64,000 nucleotides of DNA from Oreohelix idahoensis (Eukaryota; Mollusca; Gastropoda; Stylommatophora; Oreohelicidae). The notes beneath the pieces are model-generated. The model was not told where the DNA came from. It ran no database searches and worked only from the letters and a program-made list of their open reading frames with translations. A program made the position numbers and the translations under genes. Below, piece after piece: positions 33,401 to 44,106 of this stretch; the stretch's first letter is position 1, and every line of letters starts with the position of its first letter. Location: the NCBI GenBank assembly GCA_024509875.1, contig JAMPIV010005032.1:18658-82657 (forward strand), read 5' to 3'.

Positions 33401-35264
33401 GTTCAGGAGTTATCTGCTCGGTGCTCAAGTTGAGGTGTTTACTGACAACAGGAGTTTGGCTCTGTGGCAAAAGTCTAAGCTTGGCGCAATCGAACAGAGG
33501 TGGATAGCACAGATGTCGATGTTTAATTACTCTATCAAACACAAGGCAGGTAGAGCGAACGGAAATGCTGACTACCTCTCTCGGTATCCTATAGAGAATC
33601 CAGAACACACCGATGAAGATGATGATGTTGCCATCAGTCACATAGCATTAGTGCCAGCTCGCTCAACAACTATACCCCCAAGGTTAGGTTTGCTGCGGAA
33701 TGTGGAGTTAAGAGCCATGTGTGGAGCAGTGGAGATGGGAGATGCACCGGGCCCGGATCCAGGCACAGGTGCGTCACAAACGTTTCCATCCTATTCTCTT
33801 GAAGAACTGTTAGCATTGCAGGAGGCTGATACTGATATTATGACAGTCTCCAGAATTATGAGAGATGGTACTAGATTGCCCAAGGAGGGGACGAGGAGAT
33901 TATCGAAGCCAGCAAAGAAGTTACTAAGGCAGCGTAGGCGCTTAACACTAATTGGAGGCTTGCTGTATCGGACAGTAAGCGGACCAAATGGGACTAAGAT
34001 CACGCAACTTGTGGTTCCAGAATCTTTAAAAACGCGAGTTCTGGAGGCAGTGCACAAAACTGGCCATCAGGGTCGTGATCGCATGTTGCAGATACTGAGG
34101 AACAGATGTTTCTGGGATGGCATAACGTGTGATGTAGAGACATTCTGCAGAAGGTGCAGTAGATGCAATATAGCAAAAGCCCCGCATCTCAAGATCCAAG
34201 GTCCATCGGGAAATCTGCTGGCATCCAAGCCTTTTGAGGTAGTCGCCATGGACTTTACGCTGCTGGAAAAAGACGCACGAGGCTACGAGAATGTACTCAT
34301 TATGACTGATGTATTTAGCAAGTTTGCAGTTGCCGTCCCAACCAGAGACCAAAAAGCAACCACCGTGGCCCGAGCGTTGGTAGAAAAGTGGTTTTTGTAC
34401 CTAGGGGTGCCGCAGAGGCTTCATTCCGACCAGGGTAGAAATTTCGAATCGGCTGTCATATCCGAACTGTGCAGAGTATATGGCGTCGAGAAAAGTCGAA
34501 CGACGGCATACAACCCTCGTGGAAATGGCCAGTGTGAGCGGTTTAACAGGACGTTGCATGATCTCTTAAGGCCATTGTCCACCACTGAGAAACGGAGATG
34601 GTCTGACCACCTGGCAGAGGTCCTTGCAGTCTACAACGCTACTCCCCATGCGTCTACGGGTTACTCCCCTTACTATCTTTTGTTTGGGAGGGAGCCGAAA
34701 ATGCCCGTCGATTTCATATTGGGCCATTCAACAGAGGACGAAGAACCAGCTACAGTTGACCAGTGGCTTGAAGGGCACCTTTCCAGGTTACGGGAGGCGC
34801 ACGTAAGAGCAGAGGCACGGTTGCAGAAGTTGGCAGCAGTACGGAAAGAGAGATGTGACAAGCTGCCGTGTTCTACTCCACTACAGGTGGGACAATTGGT
34901 GAGGAAAAGAATGCACTACGCTGAGAGATCCAAAATTCGTGACATGTGGTCAGAAGAGGAGTACATTGTTATTCGGGCTCCCACAATGACAGGAGGTCCG
35001 TATGTCATCCAGCGAACAGACAGAGCGAGTCCGGGCATTAGAGTCACTGGCAACGAACTCAGACGTAGTGAAGACAAAGATGATTCACCAGACTTGATAG
35101 ATACGACACTAGGCCTACCTGAAGCACCAGCTTTGCCAGAGGAGACAGACCCTAGGGAGGACGAAAATGATTTAACGCCCGAACCAGGCTGGTATGCCCT
35201 GCAGCCGATAGAAGGTCCTGCCCCGAGACGTTCTGAGAGAATACGACTGAAGCGCATAGCTTAG
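30465..35264 (+). CDS. Gag-Pol polyprotein of the intact Gypsy element
   Basis: One 1599-codon frame from ATG 30465 (AAGATGG); the frame is open 12 codons further up, but only non-ATG codons lie there. Residues about 45-220 are a Gag capsid-like domain (GPTAEEYVREVRAAW...SLWEFSHRI), then a helix and an Arg-rich patch (RCFRRRRLRPR) where a CCHC knuckle would be expected but is absent. Protease LDTGSQVS is near 330. RT spans about 625-800 (KKDGKLRLCLDFRAVN, YLDD near 760). RNase H starts at EVDASYQGLG near 925. The integrase HHCC (HKTGHQGRD...CSRC) is near 1200-1235, with D (AMDFTLL), D (HSDQGRNF) and E (NGQCERFN) following. Gag and Pol are fused without a frameshift. Coding potential looks complete, so it may be competent. 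Confidence 0.95.
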   Translation: MAARNTRAASRTDNEDVAEVDDPVVGLDRQPERVQYIVVPTHKRVRCFGERTGPTAEEYVREVRAAWRVGMMSKEDQADVILDSVTPSVRRELRIQADDGDPEAMLHSILRVYGERRSIPEVMAAFYSTRQGARESLWEFSHRIHEVFESVVRAQKQNNVTPLAPSFLRDQFAACLRDDLVRKLAKEMIFKEPTASFKSVRDYALRFLEIEHAPGAGVASVGVVNTVTVPDIHALGAEVERLRAQVAQLEAKIDAMSQEQGGRTRTVRCFRRRRLRPRTESISTGIKLDSSAAGSQVKEREQNGSEIKMVGGRPECDVLIAGKKVRCILDTGSQVSTVTEQCFQQLFGDLALDESKWVRLTAANGVTIPYAGHLVVDVKIGECHVKNCGIYVVKSVNGPDKAPGIIGTNILAEVKNIHSFLKWQAPGKDTQEVMLDRVKVWVAGGRKTYIPARSIATIQVKCRRGSRLEKTVLFEPSRDLDHKGLVICHTLTVLRGRFCQVQAVNLGDEDLLLARGTQVGELSEACADYERHFRVVGAQEVEISAQPGCPARVPVCSPVDLNGFEGSQDEKRQLQKLLQQYNSLFAKDENDVGYTSKVSHSIQLTDDTPVKQPYRRIPPAFYKEVQDHLRGLLDKQIIRESSSPWALPIVLVRKKDGKLRLCLDFRAVNAKTKKDAYPLPRVEEYLDALGGAKIFSSLDLASGYYQVAMRAEDQEKTAFTTPFGLYEYTRMPMGLANSASTFQRLMQSSMHDMMFQLLLVYLDDILVYSTGFAEHLRRLEKVFQRLQQLGLKLNAAKCHFCKPKVEFLGHTVSEKGIGAMEDKIQAITRASIPRTQTELRAFLGLASYYRRFVPGFATIARPLHELVAQLNEDQDPQGKRRSRKTAIGELWTQECDVAFKQLKAMLTSTPLLGFPDFSVPFILEVDASYQGLGAVLSQVQDGKKRVLAYASRTLRPSEKNAKSSMKLELLSMKWAMTEKFRSYLLGAQVEVFTDNRSLALWQKSKLGAIEQRWIAQMSMFNYSIKHKAGRANGNADYLSRYPIENPEHTDEDDDVAISHIALVPARSTTIPPRLGLLRNVELRAMCGAVEMGDAPGPDPGTGASQTFPSYSLEELLALQEADTDIMTVSRIMRDGTRLPKEGTRRLSKPAKKLLRQRRRLTLIGGLLYRTVSGPNGTKITQLVVPESLKTRVLEAVHKTGHQGRDRMLQILRNRCFWDGITCDVETFCRRCSRCNIAKAPHLKIQGPSGNLLASKPFEVVAMDFTLLEKDARGYENVLIMTDVFSKFAVAVPTRDQKATTVARALVEKWFLYLGVPQRLHSDQGRNFESAVISELCRVYGVEKSRTTAYNPRGNGQCERFNRTLHDLLRPLSTTEKRRWSDHLAEVLAVYNATPHASTGYSPYYLLFGREPKMPVDFILGHSTEDEEPATVDQWLEGHLSRLREAHVRAEARLQKLAAVRKERCDKLPCSTPLQVGQLVRKRMHYAERSKIRDMWSEEEYIVIRAPTMTGGPYVIQRTDRASPGIRVTGNELRRSEDKDDSPDLIDTTLGLPEAPALPEETDPREDENDLTPEPGWYALQPIEGPAPRRSERIRLKRIA

Positions 35265-35303
35265 TGCAGTTGTCGGGACGACAACAAAATCAGGCGGGGA
35301 ATA

Positions 35304-36926
35304 TGTGACAGCGCCATCTTGAGGTCTGTCGTTCTCGGCGCTGGCCCCATCTGGGCAGTCATGTTGTCTATGTGGTTTAGTGCCTTTTGATCACGTTATC
35401 TTCAAGCAGATTTATTACAAGGCCATAATAAGCCTACATATTAGTAGTGTTTTTGCTCTAGTTGTGTATATCTGTGTTTTCATGCATTCTGGAGCAATAA
35501 TCGCGTGTGTTATCTGTGTGGCGCAGATTAATGCGCGTAAGCGCGCAGTAAATTGAGTGGTTAGGCCAGGGCTTATAAAAAGGGGTAGCAAGCGGCTAAA
35601 CCGGTCTATGTTTGAGAGAGCCGCCCAGTGAGAACAGACTAAGAAGACACACAAGAGCCAAGCTGTAAATGCCTTGAGCACGTGAGTTAATTTAAATTAG
35701 CATTAGTTTTCTAGGATTCTGAAATTATATCGATGTGGCTATTTTAATGTTTAATGGAATAAATAGATAGATAGATAGATGTGAAAGTTTAAGAGCGATT
35801 ATTTCATTCTTCAGAAAGGCAGACATAGTGTGAGGCTATTTCACTGCGAAATTTAGATAAGATTAACAATCGCAAGATAGCAACCTCGTGGTGATAAAAG
35901 GCGGTGATAGCGAGTCTGATTAAATACGCTCCGCGTGTTAAACCTATAATATGTTATGCCGAGCGACACGCGGTGTATTTAGTTCCAGTTTTTGGTTAAA
36001 GCCAAGAATATTATTCTTTAATGTAAGAGTAATTTTATTTTATCCTTTAATGTAAAAGTAATTAAGTGTATTTCACGATTATTGATTATTCTACTGTTTA
36101 TCTTTAGTGGTTACTTAGAAGGGAGAATAGTCATTTAGATTTCTGGTGCGTAAGGCAAGTTGAGACAGGTGTTTCTCTGTTGGCTCCTGGTGGAGCATGG
36201 AAACACCAATCGTCACTTACGACATGTTCAGAGTGCGGGAACGAGTATTGATGTGGGTCGGTTGAGAGGTAGTAGTTAATTCTCATTATTGAGATTATTT
36301 GTTGTACATGTATTGAAGAATATGATTTTATGTCCAGTTGATTATTATTATTGTTATGTGAACATGGTTTGTGAGAGCACGTGGGCGTACTTAGAGTTGT
36401 ATATTTCTCTCCTCCGCTCCTGGGGGAGCATGGGGCCACCGGTGTGGTTTGTCTCAGCATGAAGCATTCAGATGCTCTTGCAGTAGTGGTTTCGGTAGCA
36501 ACCTATGTTACCCGGTGCGATTGCCAGCCTCATGCACAACACCATACTAGTCGCATTGGACGACACGCATGAGTGTGTGAGATAGTTGATGATATCAGGT
36601 GGGCGCATGTTTTCTTTATGGTAAGTGTTATTATCCATGCTATTAATGTTCACTTAGACATTGTTTTATTTATTGTTTTTCAGACAGTCTATGAACACTG
36701 ACTGGGTGTTCGTTGGATTGTTTGTTGGATTGTTTGTTTGGTGTTCGGTTCTGTTCGGTAGAATTAAATGTTGATCTGTATAAGGCTTTGGGTTGCTTGA
36801 ATTGTTAAGTCTGCTGCTGAGAGGGTTGCAAGCAACCAATAATTGCAACCCCTGTCAAACGATCCTTTATAAATTTTCTTGGTGCACGGGTCTTGGGTGT
36901 GAGGTACCCCTAGCGCCCCTGTCACA
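35304..36926 (+). repeat. 3' LTR of the intact Gypsy element
   Basis: Starts TGTGACAGCG, ends CCCTGTCACA, and matches 28684-30303 at about 99.5 percent by eye. It has one extra ATT unit near 36347. Confidence 0.95.
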
Positions 36927-36956
36927 TATATATATATGTATATATGTATATATGTG

Positions 36957-36994
<38 letters not shown>

Positions 36995-37003
36995 CACATA
37001 TAT

Positions 37004-37054
<51 letters not shown>
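36927..37054. repeat. (TA)n repeat with a palindromic core
   Basis: TA units with interspersed G/C: ATATGTGTATGTATATA on the left (about 36951) is the exact reverse complement of TATATACATACACATAT on the right (about 36985), so the block can fold back. It is the right half of the microsatellite split by the Gypsy element. Confidence 0.9.
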
Positions 37055-37057
<3 letters not shown>

Positions 37058-37370
37058 TTACCCTTTCCCTTTACCTGTTTAACATTTATGCCGAGGATAT
37101 CATGAGAAACTTAAGAGATGACCAAGAACACACAGAGTTTATATTTTATCGGCGGGTATATATATGCTAGTCCTCCTATAGGATGAACAATTACTTATAA
37201 CACAGCGAGGCCAGAATCTATACCTAAACACCAAGAAGACCAAAGTGTTGACAACAGACAAAGTAAAGAGACCAAACCAGAAATTAAATTATAACGAAGA
37301 ACTGGAAAGTGTCAATGAATTCGAATACTTAGGATCAATCATTACATACAGTAGAAATTAAAAGAAGACT
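37055..37370 (+). pseudogene. RTE-like LINE reverse transcriptase relic
   Basis: Two broken pieces of RT on the plus strand: [18 protein letters not shown], matching the block after the RT catalytic region in RTE proteins (LFNLYAE-IMR), and in another frame LNTKKTKVLTT...ELESVNEFEYLGSIIT, the later palm/thumb motif. The FADD block between them is deleted or unrecognisable. Stops and frame changes make it non-functional. Confidence 0.6.
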
Positions 37371-38526
37371 TGCAATTGCTTACATACTAATACAAAAACC
37401 TACATAATACATACATATTTCCATAGCAACATACGGCTATATATAAAATATATTATATTATGAAATGCTATATATACCCTGGACAGAAAAAAATAGAGAA
37501 GTACTATATATGTACAGGAACATTGGCTCCTAAATATATATGAAATTTTTCGGTCATATATATAATAGTCTATATATACCTAGATATGGACCAGAGTCTG
37601 AACTTGTCTTTGGCTATAGGTACTTGTATCGTATGCGTTCAGAGCAGCTGTAATATATACGTTATAGAATACGTATATATATATATATATAATTTCACAG
37701 TCAAATACTTACTAGAGAGAGCATATTTGCGGTTCTCATATAGAAATCGACACTCACTGTTTCTTAAAATGTCGTATCTATTAGAAATAGATTAATCTTT
37801 ACTTAAAGTCCTCGTAGATCAACCTTTACTTAAAGTTGCTCCTCAATAATATACAGTTTCCTTCAAAGATTCGTAGTCTTCCGTTTCTTTATACATAGTC
37901 GTAAAATATTCATAGCTATCCATTTCTTTATACATAGTCATAAAGTTCTCATAGCGAACTGGCAAATCGTGCCTCTACAAAACATTCCCGGAAACAAGAA
38001 TCTATTTTGTGCATAATGTATTCACAATCCAATACTTACAGGATAGCATAATCGCTGATCTCCGTTTGAAATAAACACTAACTGTGAACCACAGAATCAA
38101 TAACTATCTTTCGATAGAATAACACTTGCTGGAGGTAGCTGGACATATGTGTATACTCATAAAAACCCTGTCTGTAAAAACCACAGACGTACAACTTGTC
38201 CGCACTGCTGCTCGAATCTTCTCAGCACTCTCATGACACACTAATGACCCCTGGTCATCTCAGTGTGGTGTGTTTCCTCGCCACTCTCTGATTCGCCAAC
38301 TCAAATCTTTTTCATCAAATTTATTGGTCGAGCTTCTCTGTTCTCGAACATTCTATTTACGTCTCTAGATGATCACCCACTTTTAGTAAACGTGAGCTGT
38401 ATCTTGAACTGTTGTCAGTTGCAATTATTTTTTTCATTCATTATTTTTTTTTCTTGTGAGCTATCCTAACTGTTTATCTCACTCTAACAATAGCATGAAT
38501 AATGCTAGCGCAGGCCTCGCAGCGAC
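37371..38526. other. Intergenic stretch, nothing recognisable
   Basis: AT-rich, with small TA runs near 37670 and a short repeated phrase (TAGATCAACCTTTACTTAAAG) near 37800. No coding motif. Confidence 0.5.
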
Positions 38527-39127
38527 ACTATTTCTGACATTGCTACAGAGTACTATTTCTGACATTGCTACAGAGCACTATATCTGATATTGCTACAGAG
38601 CACTATTTCTGACATTGCTACAGAGTACTATTTCTGACATTGCTACGGAGTACTATTTCTGACAATGGTATAAGGTACTATAGCTGACATTGTTACAGGG
38701 TACTATTTCTGACATTGCTACAGAGTACTATTTCTGACATTGCTACAGAGCACTATATCTGATATTGCTACAGAGCCCTATTTCTGACATTGCTACAGAG
38801 TACTATTTCTGACATTGCTACAGAGTACTATTTCTGACAATGGTATAAAGTACTATAGCTGACATTGTTACAGGGTACTATTTCTGACATTGCTACAGAG
38901 TACTATTTCTGACAATGGTATAAGGTACTATAGCTGACATTGTTACAGGGTACTTTTTCTGACATTGCTACAGAGTACTATTTCTGACATTGCTACAGAG
39001 TACTATTTCTGACATTGCTACAGAGTACTACATCTGACATTGCTACAGAGTACTATATCTGACATTGTTACAGGGTACTATATCTACATTGTTACAGGGT
39101 ACTATATCTGACATTGTTAAAGGGTAC
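38527..39127 (+). repeat. 25-bp minisatellite, left block
   Basis: About 24 tandem units of TACTATTTCTGACATTGCTACAGAG and close variants. Higher-order order is visible: a TATCTGA-variant and a GACAATGGTATAA-variant recur together (near 38590 and 38750; 38660, 38840 and 38910). The array stops mid-unit at GGTAC (39123-39127) and resumes in phase at 44744. Confidence 0.95.
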
Positions 39128-40800
39128 TGTAACGAGATGGTATGATAGTGGTTGTTGTCTTGATGACAGTTGATGATAGTTCAATAAAGAATAATAAACT
39201 CCACGAAATACCCCAGTCTCAGAAATGAGCACTGGTGTATGATAGCACAAAGGATAGTCAGACAGTAAAGATCCCTGGTCCGGTGGTAATATCAAGAGCC
39301 TAGAGTGTCTTCTCGTAATAACTATCTTATGCTTTAAATAACAATGAAATTCAAATTGAACTCAATAGTAACTTTATGAAATTAACAAAATTCAAGTACA
39401 ATTAAAATCAATTTATTTATAATGATTATCTTATCTTCTGTTCTTGGAATAGAGAGAAATGCTATATGAATAGGAATTTTATATTTACACAATATCCAGA
39501 GAAATCACAGTGATATTATTTTACTTTACTGAATTACAGTGTCTCTGCTTTTCTGACAAAAAACGTTAACCAGTCTTTTTCTTCATATGACTTGACTCTT
39601 CACATATAAATTGATCGAATGTTCATCTGTTTCTGCACTTAACTGAGTGCTCCTTAAATGATGGTTGACAATGTTGGTGAGCTCCACACGACTGTATAGA
39701 CTCGGCTGATCTTCCCATGTAGTAGGGATACCAGCACAACCAGGTAGACCAGCGGTAGTACTCCGTGTCGCTATGCAGGATAACACTTGGGTTCTCACTT
39801 CTGGCTTATGTCTATATGTACGACCGAAACCTGAAAACAACACAAAGACTGTGGCTAGCCTCTTTCCAAGAGTTCCCCTCGCCTAATGTATTGTTGTTCC
39901 GTGTCATCAGTAATGCATGTGTATGAATGCGCACATGTGTTTCTGGTTACATTGTTAGTTGTACAGATGTCTACTTGCCAACAACAAATTCAAATGATAT
40001 GATTACAGTACATTATATTACATCATTCATTTACATCACATTATGTTACATAGTCCATTCTTCCATCTGCTATCTTTCCATCCAAGCAGAATTATTCTGA
40101 CATATATTGCTTATGGTTATCAAAGTTTGAGAACCCCTGGCCTAATTTGTGCCCATAGAGCAGTCAAATAAATTTGGGGGGTCATTGGTACCAATGGGTT
40201 GAGAACCACTGGGATATAGTCTCCCATGCTGCCATAAACCTGTAGGGGTGTCCTCGCGGCCAGGGCTTAAGAACCACTTATTTACATGGTTGCTACTTGA
40301 ACATTTCTTCTATATGAGTGTGTTCCTGGTCTCAACCTTGAGAACCATTGGCTGTCAGTCAGATTATTACGTTCATAACAATGGCTACTGAACTGTTGCC
40401 CATCGTTACATAGTGCTATGTTGAAGTTATAAGCAATGATATAACCTGATAGGATAATCATAGAGCAGGATACATTCATATAAACACATTATTAAAACAG
40501 GACAAGGATAGTTCAGGATCGTTTCACAGCATGAGTGTTCAATGAAGTGACATATTTACATTATTTATGCATCAACAAAATAGGTACAGTAGCCCTACTC
40601 ACCCTCTGGTCTTTTTCAGAAATACTAACAGGACTACTTCTGGCAAAGGCAGGCCAGCACAAATACTCAATGGTGAAGGAATACGTGCCTAGCTCTCTCC
40701 TTTTGTCCTCTGCGTTCTTTCAGTTCGTGTGTTTCCCTTCACTGTTGTTGTTGTTGTTTTGGTGAGTTGATGGGTGGAGATCGGGCACTGAGCATCTGAT
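39128..40800. other. Non-coding left part of the inserted segment
   Basis: No gene. Contains four same-direction GAGAACC-CTGG-like motifs (40126, 40198, 40268, 40338) that resemble the ends of hAT non-autonomous transposons (TTGAGAACCACTG). Short frames here have no known motif. Confidence 0.35.
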
Positions 40801-41175
40801 CATTGTTGCCTTTTCTCGTTCCATCTTGGTCTACCCTGTTCAACCTGAAAGTTGGTTATAATTGGGGTATTTAGTGTCATTTAATTTACTAATTTTGTTT
40901 TCAATTTAAATAACTGTTGCCTTTTGCAGTTGCTGATTTTTATTTATATTAGTATTTGTCAATTTTATTTTCTCTTTTGTATTGTTTCTAGATAACTGTT
41001 GTCCTTTACACTTGGTTTTAATTTGTATTAGTATTTGTTCCTTTTGAGTTGTTGTCCCTTTTTTTTTAATACCTTGTCTTTCCTTGTCCTATGAGTAGTT
41101 ATTTTTTGTTAATGCTTTGTTATTTCTTGCTGCTTAATTTCTATTTAGTTGGATGATTTTCCTGAAGTTCTAACC

Positions 41176-43214
41176 TTATATTTTTTCCTTTGTTTTATGT
41201 ATATATCTTTTTAGTATTGATTGGGCATCTCTTGGGGCATCTATACTTAAAACCTTATCACCTGTTAAGTCTATATTGTGATTTCTGTAGTAAGTTTTTA
41301 ATTCAAGCCTTTGTTGTTCATACTTTTTACAGTGGATCAGGTAGTGGTCTATGTCATTCTCTTCCTGACATTCTTGGCAGTGTGGTTCTTCTACCATGAA
41401 GTATGCTGCACCGAGTCGGAGACGCCACAGTTTTTTGTTCGATGGTATCTTTAATTCTTCTCTGACCTGGCATGTTCTCGTTGGTTCTTTCAGCAGTTTG
41501 AACGCGTGTCTGCCTTTTCTACTTTCCTTCCATGTTGTCTTCCATTCCTCGTTTATAGTTTCCTTCACTTGGCTCTTGATCTCTGACCTCCCCAGTCCTG
41601 CTTTTATATTGTTTTTACTTGTTCTTCCCTTCTTGGCGTTCTGGTCTGCCAACTCGTTGCCAGCTATACCTATGTGTGCTGGAACCCACACTAGCCTCAC
41701 ACTACATCCTCTGTTCTCTAGTGATGTATTAATTGCTAGAATTTCTTCCTTTATGTCTGGCCGGCTACATTTACCTGGGTGTTCTAGTGCTTGTAGTGAT
41801 GATAGTGAGTCTGTAAATATCGTAACAGCTTCTGGTGGGTTATCTTCGATTATTTCTAGACTTTTAAGAATTGCTACCATCTCTGCAGTAAAAATCGATG
41901 CCCCTTCCGTTACACTGTAGCTCTTTTTTATTCCCCATTGTGGTATTACAACTCCGGCACCTAGTTGCCCACTATCACCCTTGGATCCATCAGTGTAGAC
42001 GGCCAGACTTTGTTTAGTTAGTTGCTCTATGAACTTTCTACTTATCATTTTGGCTTCCTTATCTTCTATGTTTTGTTTGATCTTTTCAGTAAGTGAGTAG
42101 TCTATGATTGGTGTTTTTAGTTCCCATGGTGGTATTTTGCTTCTGTATTTATTACTATTTTCAATTGTGTTTGATAGTTCTTTGAAATGCATTAGGTCTT
42201 CTATAGTTCTCCACCCTGTTGGATATCTATCTTTATTTAAGGGGACGTCCCATACACTTGGTTGGTTTTTGACAAATGCTTTATGTGCTGGGTGGGTCAC
42301 TTCTTGTGCTACTTTACTCCAATAATTTAATCTCAGTTCTTTCCGTCTTAGACCAAGGGGAGGTATGCCGAGAGCTACTTCTAGAGCTTCTACTGGTGTC
42401 GATATAAATGCACCTGTAATGGTTCTCATGGCTGCATTTTGAATCCTGTCCAGTTTTGCTTTGTTAGAAGCTGCAGCTGAGTCATAGACTACGCTGGCAT
42501 AATCCAGTTTCCCCCTGATGAAGGATTTGTAGAACATAAGCATTATTTTATTGCTGGCCCCCCATCCATTACCTTTTACAATCCTTAGTATATTTAGGGG
42601 TCCCCTACAGCTTTCTACCAAATTGTCTATATGTTTATTATAATTTAGTTGTTTATCTAAAGTTATGCCCAGAAATCTTGTTGTTGAGGAGGTACATATT
42701 TTCTGTCCTTTAATGGTTATATTGATTTTGTTATTTTTTTTTAAATTTCCTTTGCTGAAAATCATACCTACTGTTTTGTTTACATTAATTTGGAAGCCCC
42801 AACTTTTCATCCACTCTGAAACTTTGTCTATTTGATTTTGAAGTTTTTTGTAAACATGGTCCAAGTTTTTTCCAGATCGCCAAATGGCACAGTCATCTGC
42901 AAATTGTGATACTACATTCTTTATGTCATTAAATTCATCTGCTAAATCATTTACAGCTATAGTGAAAATTGAAGGAGAAATCACTGATCCTTGAGGAATC
43001 CCATTCTGTTGTTCATATATTTCTGACCTATCATTATTCACCTGTACAGCAAAGTACCTGTCCTGTAAAAAAGTTTTCTAGATACCTATAGGTTTTACCA
43101 GTAATGCCAATCTTTTTCATTTTGTAAAGAGCTCCATCTCGCCAGCATTCATCATATGCCCTGGCTACATCTAGAAAGACTGCCACTGTTTTCTCTTTCC
43201 TCTTAAACCCTTTT
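41176..43214 (-). pseudogene. I-like LINE: RT C-terminal half and RNase H
   Basis: Minus-strand frame of 621 codons (41176-43041). RT part: NGIPQGSVISPSIF, catalytic FADDCAIW, FQINVNKTVGMIFS and FLGITLD. An RNase H domain follows: YTDGSKGDSGQLGAG (D), FTAEMVAIL (E), IFTDSLSSLQAL (D) and WVPAHIGIAGNELAD. A Cys/His tail (CQECQEEND...HYLIHC) ends it. Upstream the RT continues in another frame to about 43214 (VFLDVARAYDECWRDG, the first catalytic block) after a one-base loss in a T run near 43068. Endonuclease and ORF1 are missing. LINEs with RNase H after RT belong to the I/Loa/Outcast group; the exact clade is uncertain. Confidence 0.85.
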
Positions 43215-44106
43215 TTTTTTTTTATTTATTAGTGTGTTTGCTACTTCATTTTGTAGCACGCCCCTTTCAACCATCTACCATGTACATGGATTTGTTGGTT
43301 ATATCAGGACGTGTTTCTTTTATTGTAATATGTTTTTGTTTGTATTTGTTTTATATTATATTATCTCTAGTCGGTATTTTTCCTTTTGTAGTTATAGTTC
43401 AACATGGTTTTTAAAAAAAATTCCAATATATGCTATTTTCTAAGTTAGTATGTTTTTGATTTTTACTGGATGGTTTATTTGGTTAATCTGTATGTTTCTG
43501 GGGCGAGTCTTTCACCAGTTTGGACTACTGGTTCAATTCCTTATTTGATTTTTATATGTTAGCTTTAGTTTTTGTAATATAGTGTTTTATTAACTTTTGC
43601 ATTTCTGAAGGGCTCTTTGTGCCTATGAGATTTTCTACACTCATTTCTACCTTGTGGTTACTACAGTATGTCTTAATGTTTTGCCTCTGTTGGTCATATT
43701 TTTTGCAGTCCACTAGAAAGTGCCTAATTGTGTTTGGTTCTTGACACTCTTCACATGTGGGTTCCTCTATCATGAAATCTGCTATCCCCACATGTGATGG
43801 TATCCATGTTAGTGTTGCACTGCATCCTATATTTTGTAGATATGTATTAACCTGTAGTATTTCCTCTATAATGTCTGGCCTGCTGCCTTCTGTTCTGTTT
43901 CTGATTGCTAGTACTGATGATAGGGAATCTGTGAGAATGGTTACTTTTTTTGGTTGGTTTTCTGCAGCTATTTCTAAAGCTTTTAGGATTGCCACTAATT
44001 CTGCTGTAAAGATAGATGTATTACTTGTTACTTTGTATCTTTTATAAATTTTTAGTTTAGGTATTGCTATTCCTGCTCCTAATTGTCCTTCTTCATCTTT
44101 GGACCC
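43215..44106 (-). pseudogene. Second I-like LINE fragment, internally deleted RNase H
   Basis: Minus-strand remains of a related LINE. From about 44106 down: GSKDEEGQLGAG and FTAELVAILKALEI, then TILTDSLSSVLAI and WIPSHVGIA. There the frame jumps straight to DFMIEEPTCEECQEPN...HFLVDCKKY and ends at 43552. The block between (GNELAD and about 70 residues in the sister copy) is missing. A T run at about 43209-43221 may be its poly(A) tail on the minus strand, which would put its insertion at the 5' edge of the first LINE. Non-functional. Confidence 0.75.

Larger units (their letters stand above)
28684..36926 (+). mobile_element. Complete Ty3/Gypsy LTR retrotransposon, 8.24 kb
   Basis: Two 1.62-kb LTRs flank one gag-pol frame (30465-35264). 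A TGG-starting stretch (AGTGGCGTCGTCGACAGG, from 30304) follows the left LTR as a candidate primer-binding site. A short purine-rich AGGCGGGGAATA precedes the right LTR. Order is gag, protease, RT, RNase H, integrase. No stop or frameshift was seen. A target duplication cannot be called because the flanks are TA repeat (left ends TATATG; right starts TATATATATATG). Confidence 0.95.

Noticed and set aside
38527..39127. CRISPR-like array (regular 25-bp repeats)
   Set aside because: Units are directly tandem with no unique spacers, no cas genes are near, and the context is eukaryotic.
40126..40353. hAT transposon ends (GAGAACCACTGG motifs)
   Set aside because: Four motifs occur in one orientation only, with no inverted partner or 8-bp duplication, so no element can be delimited.
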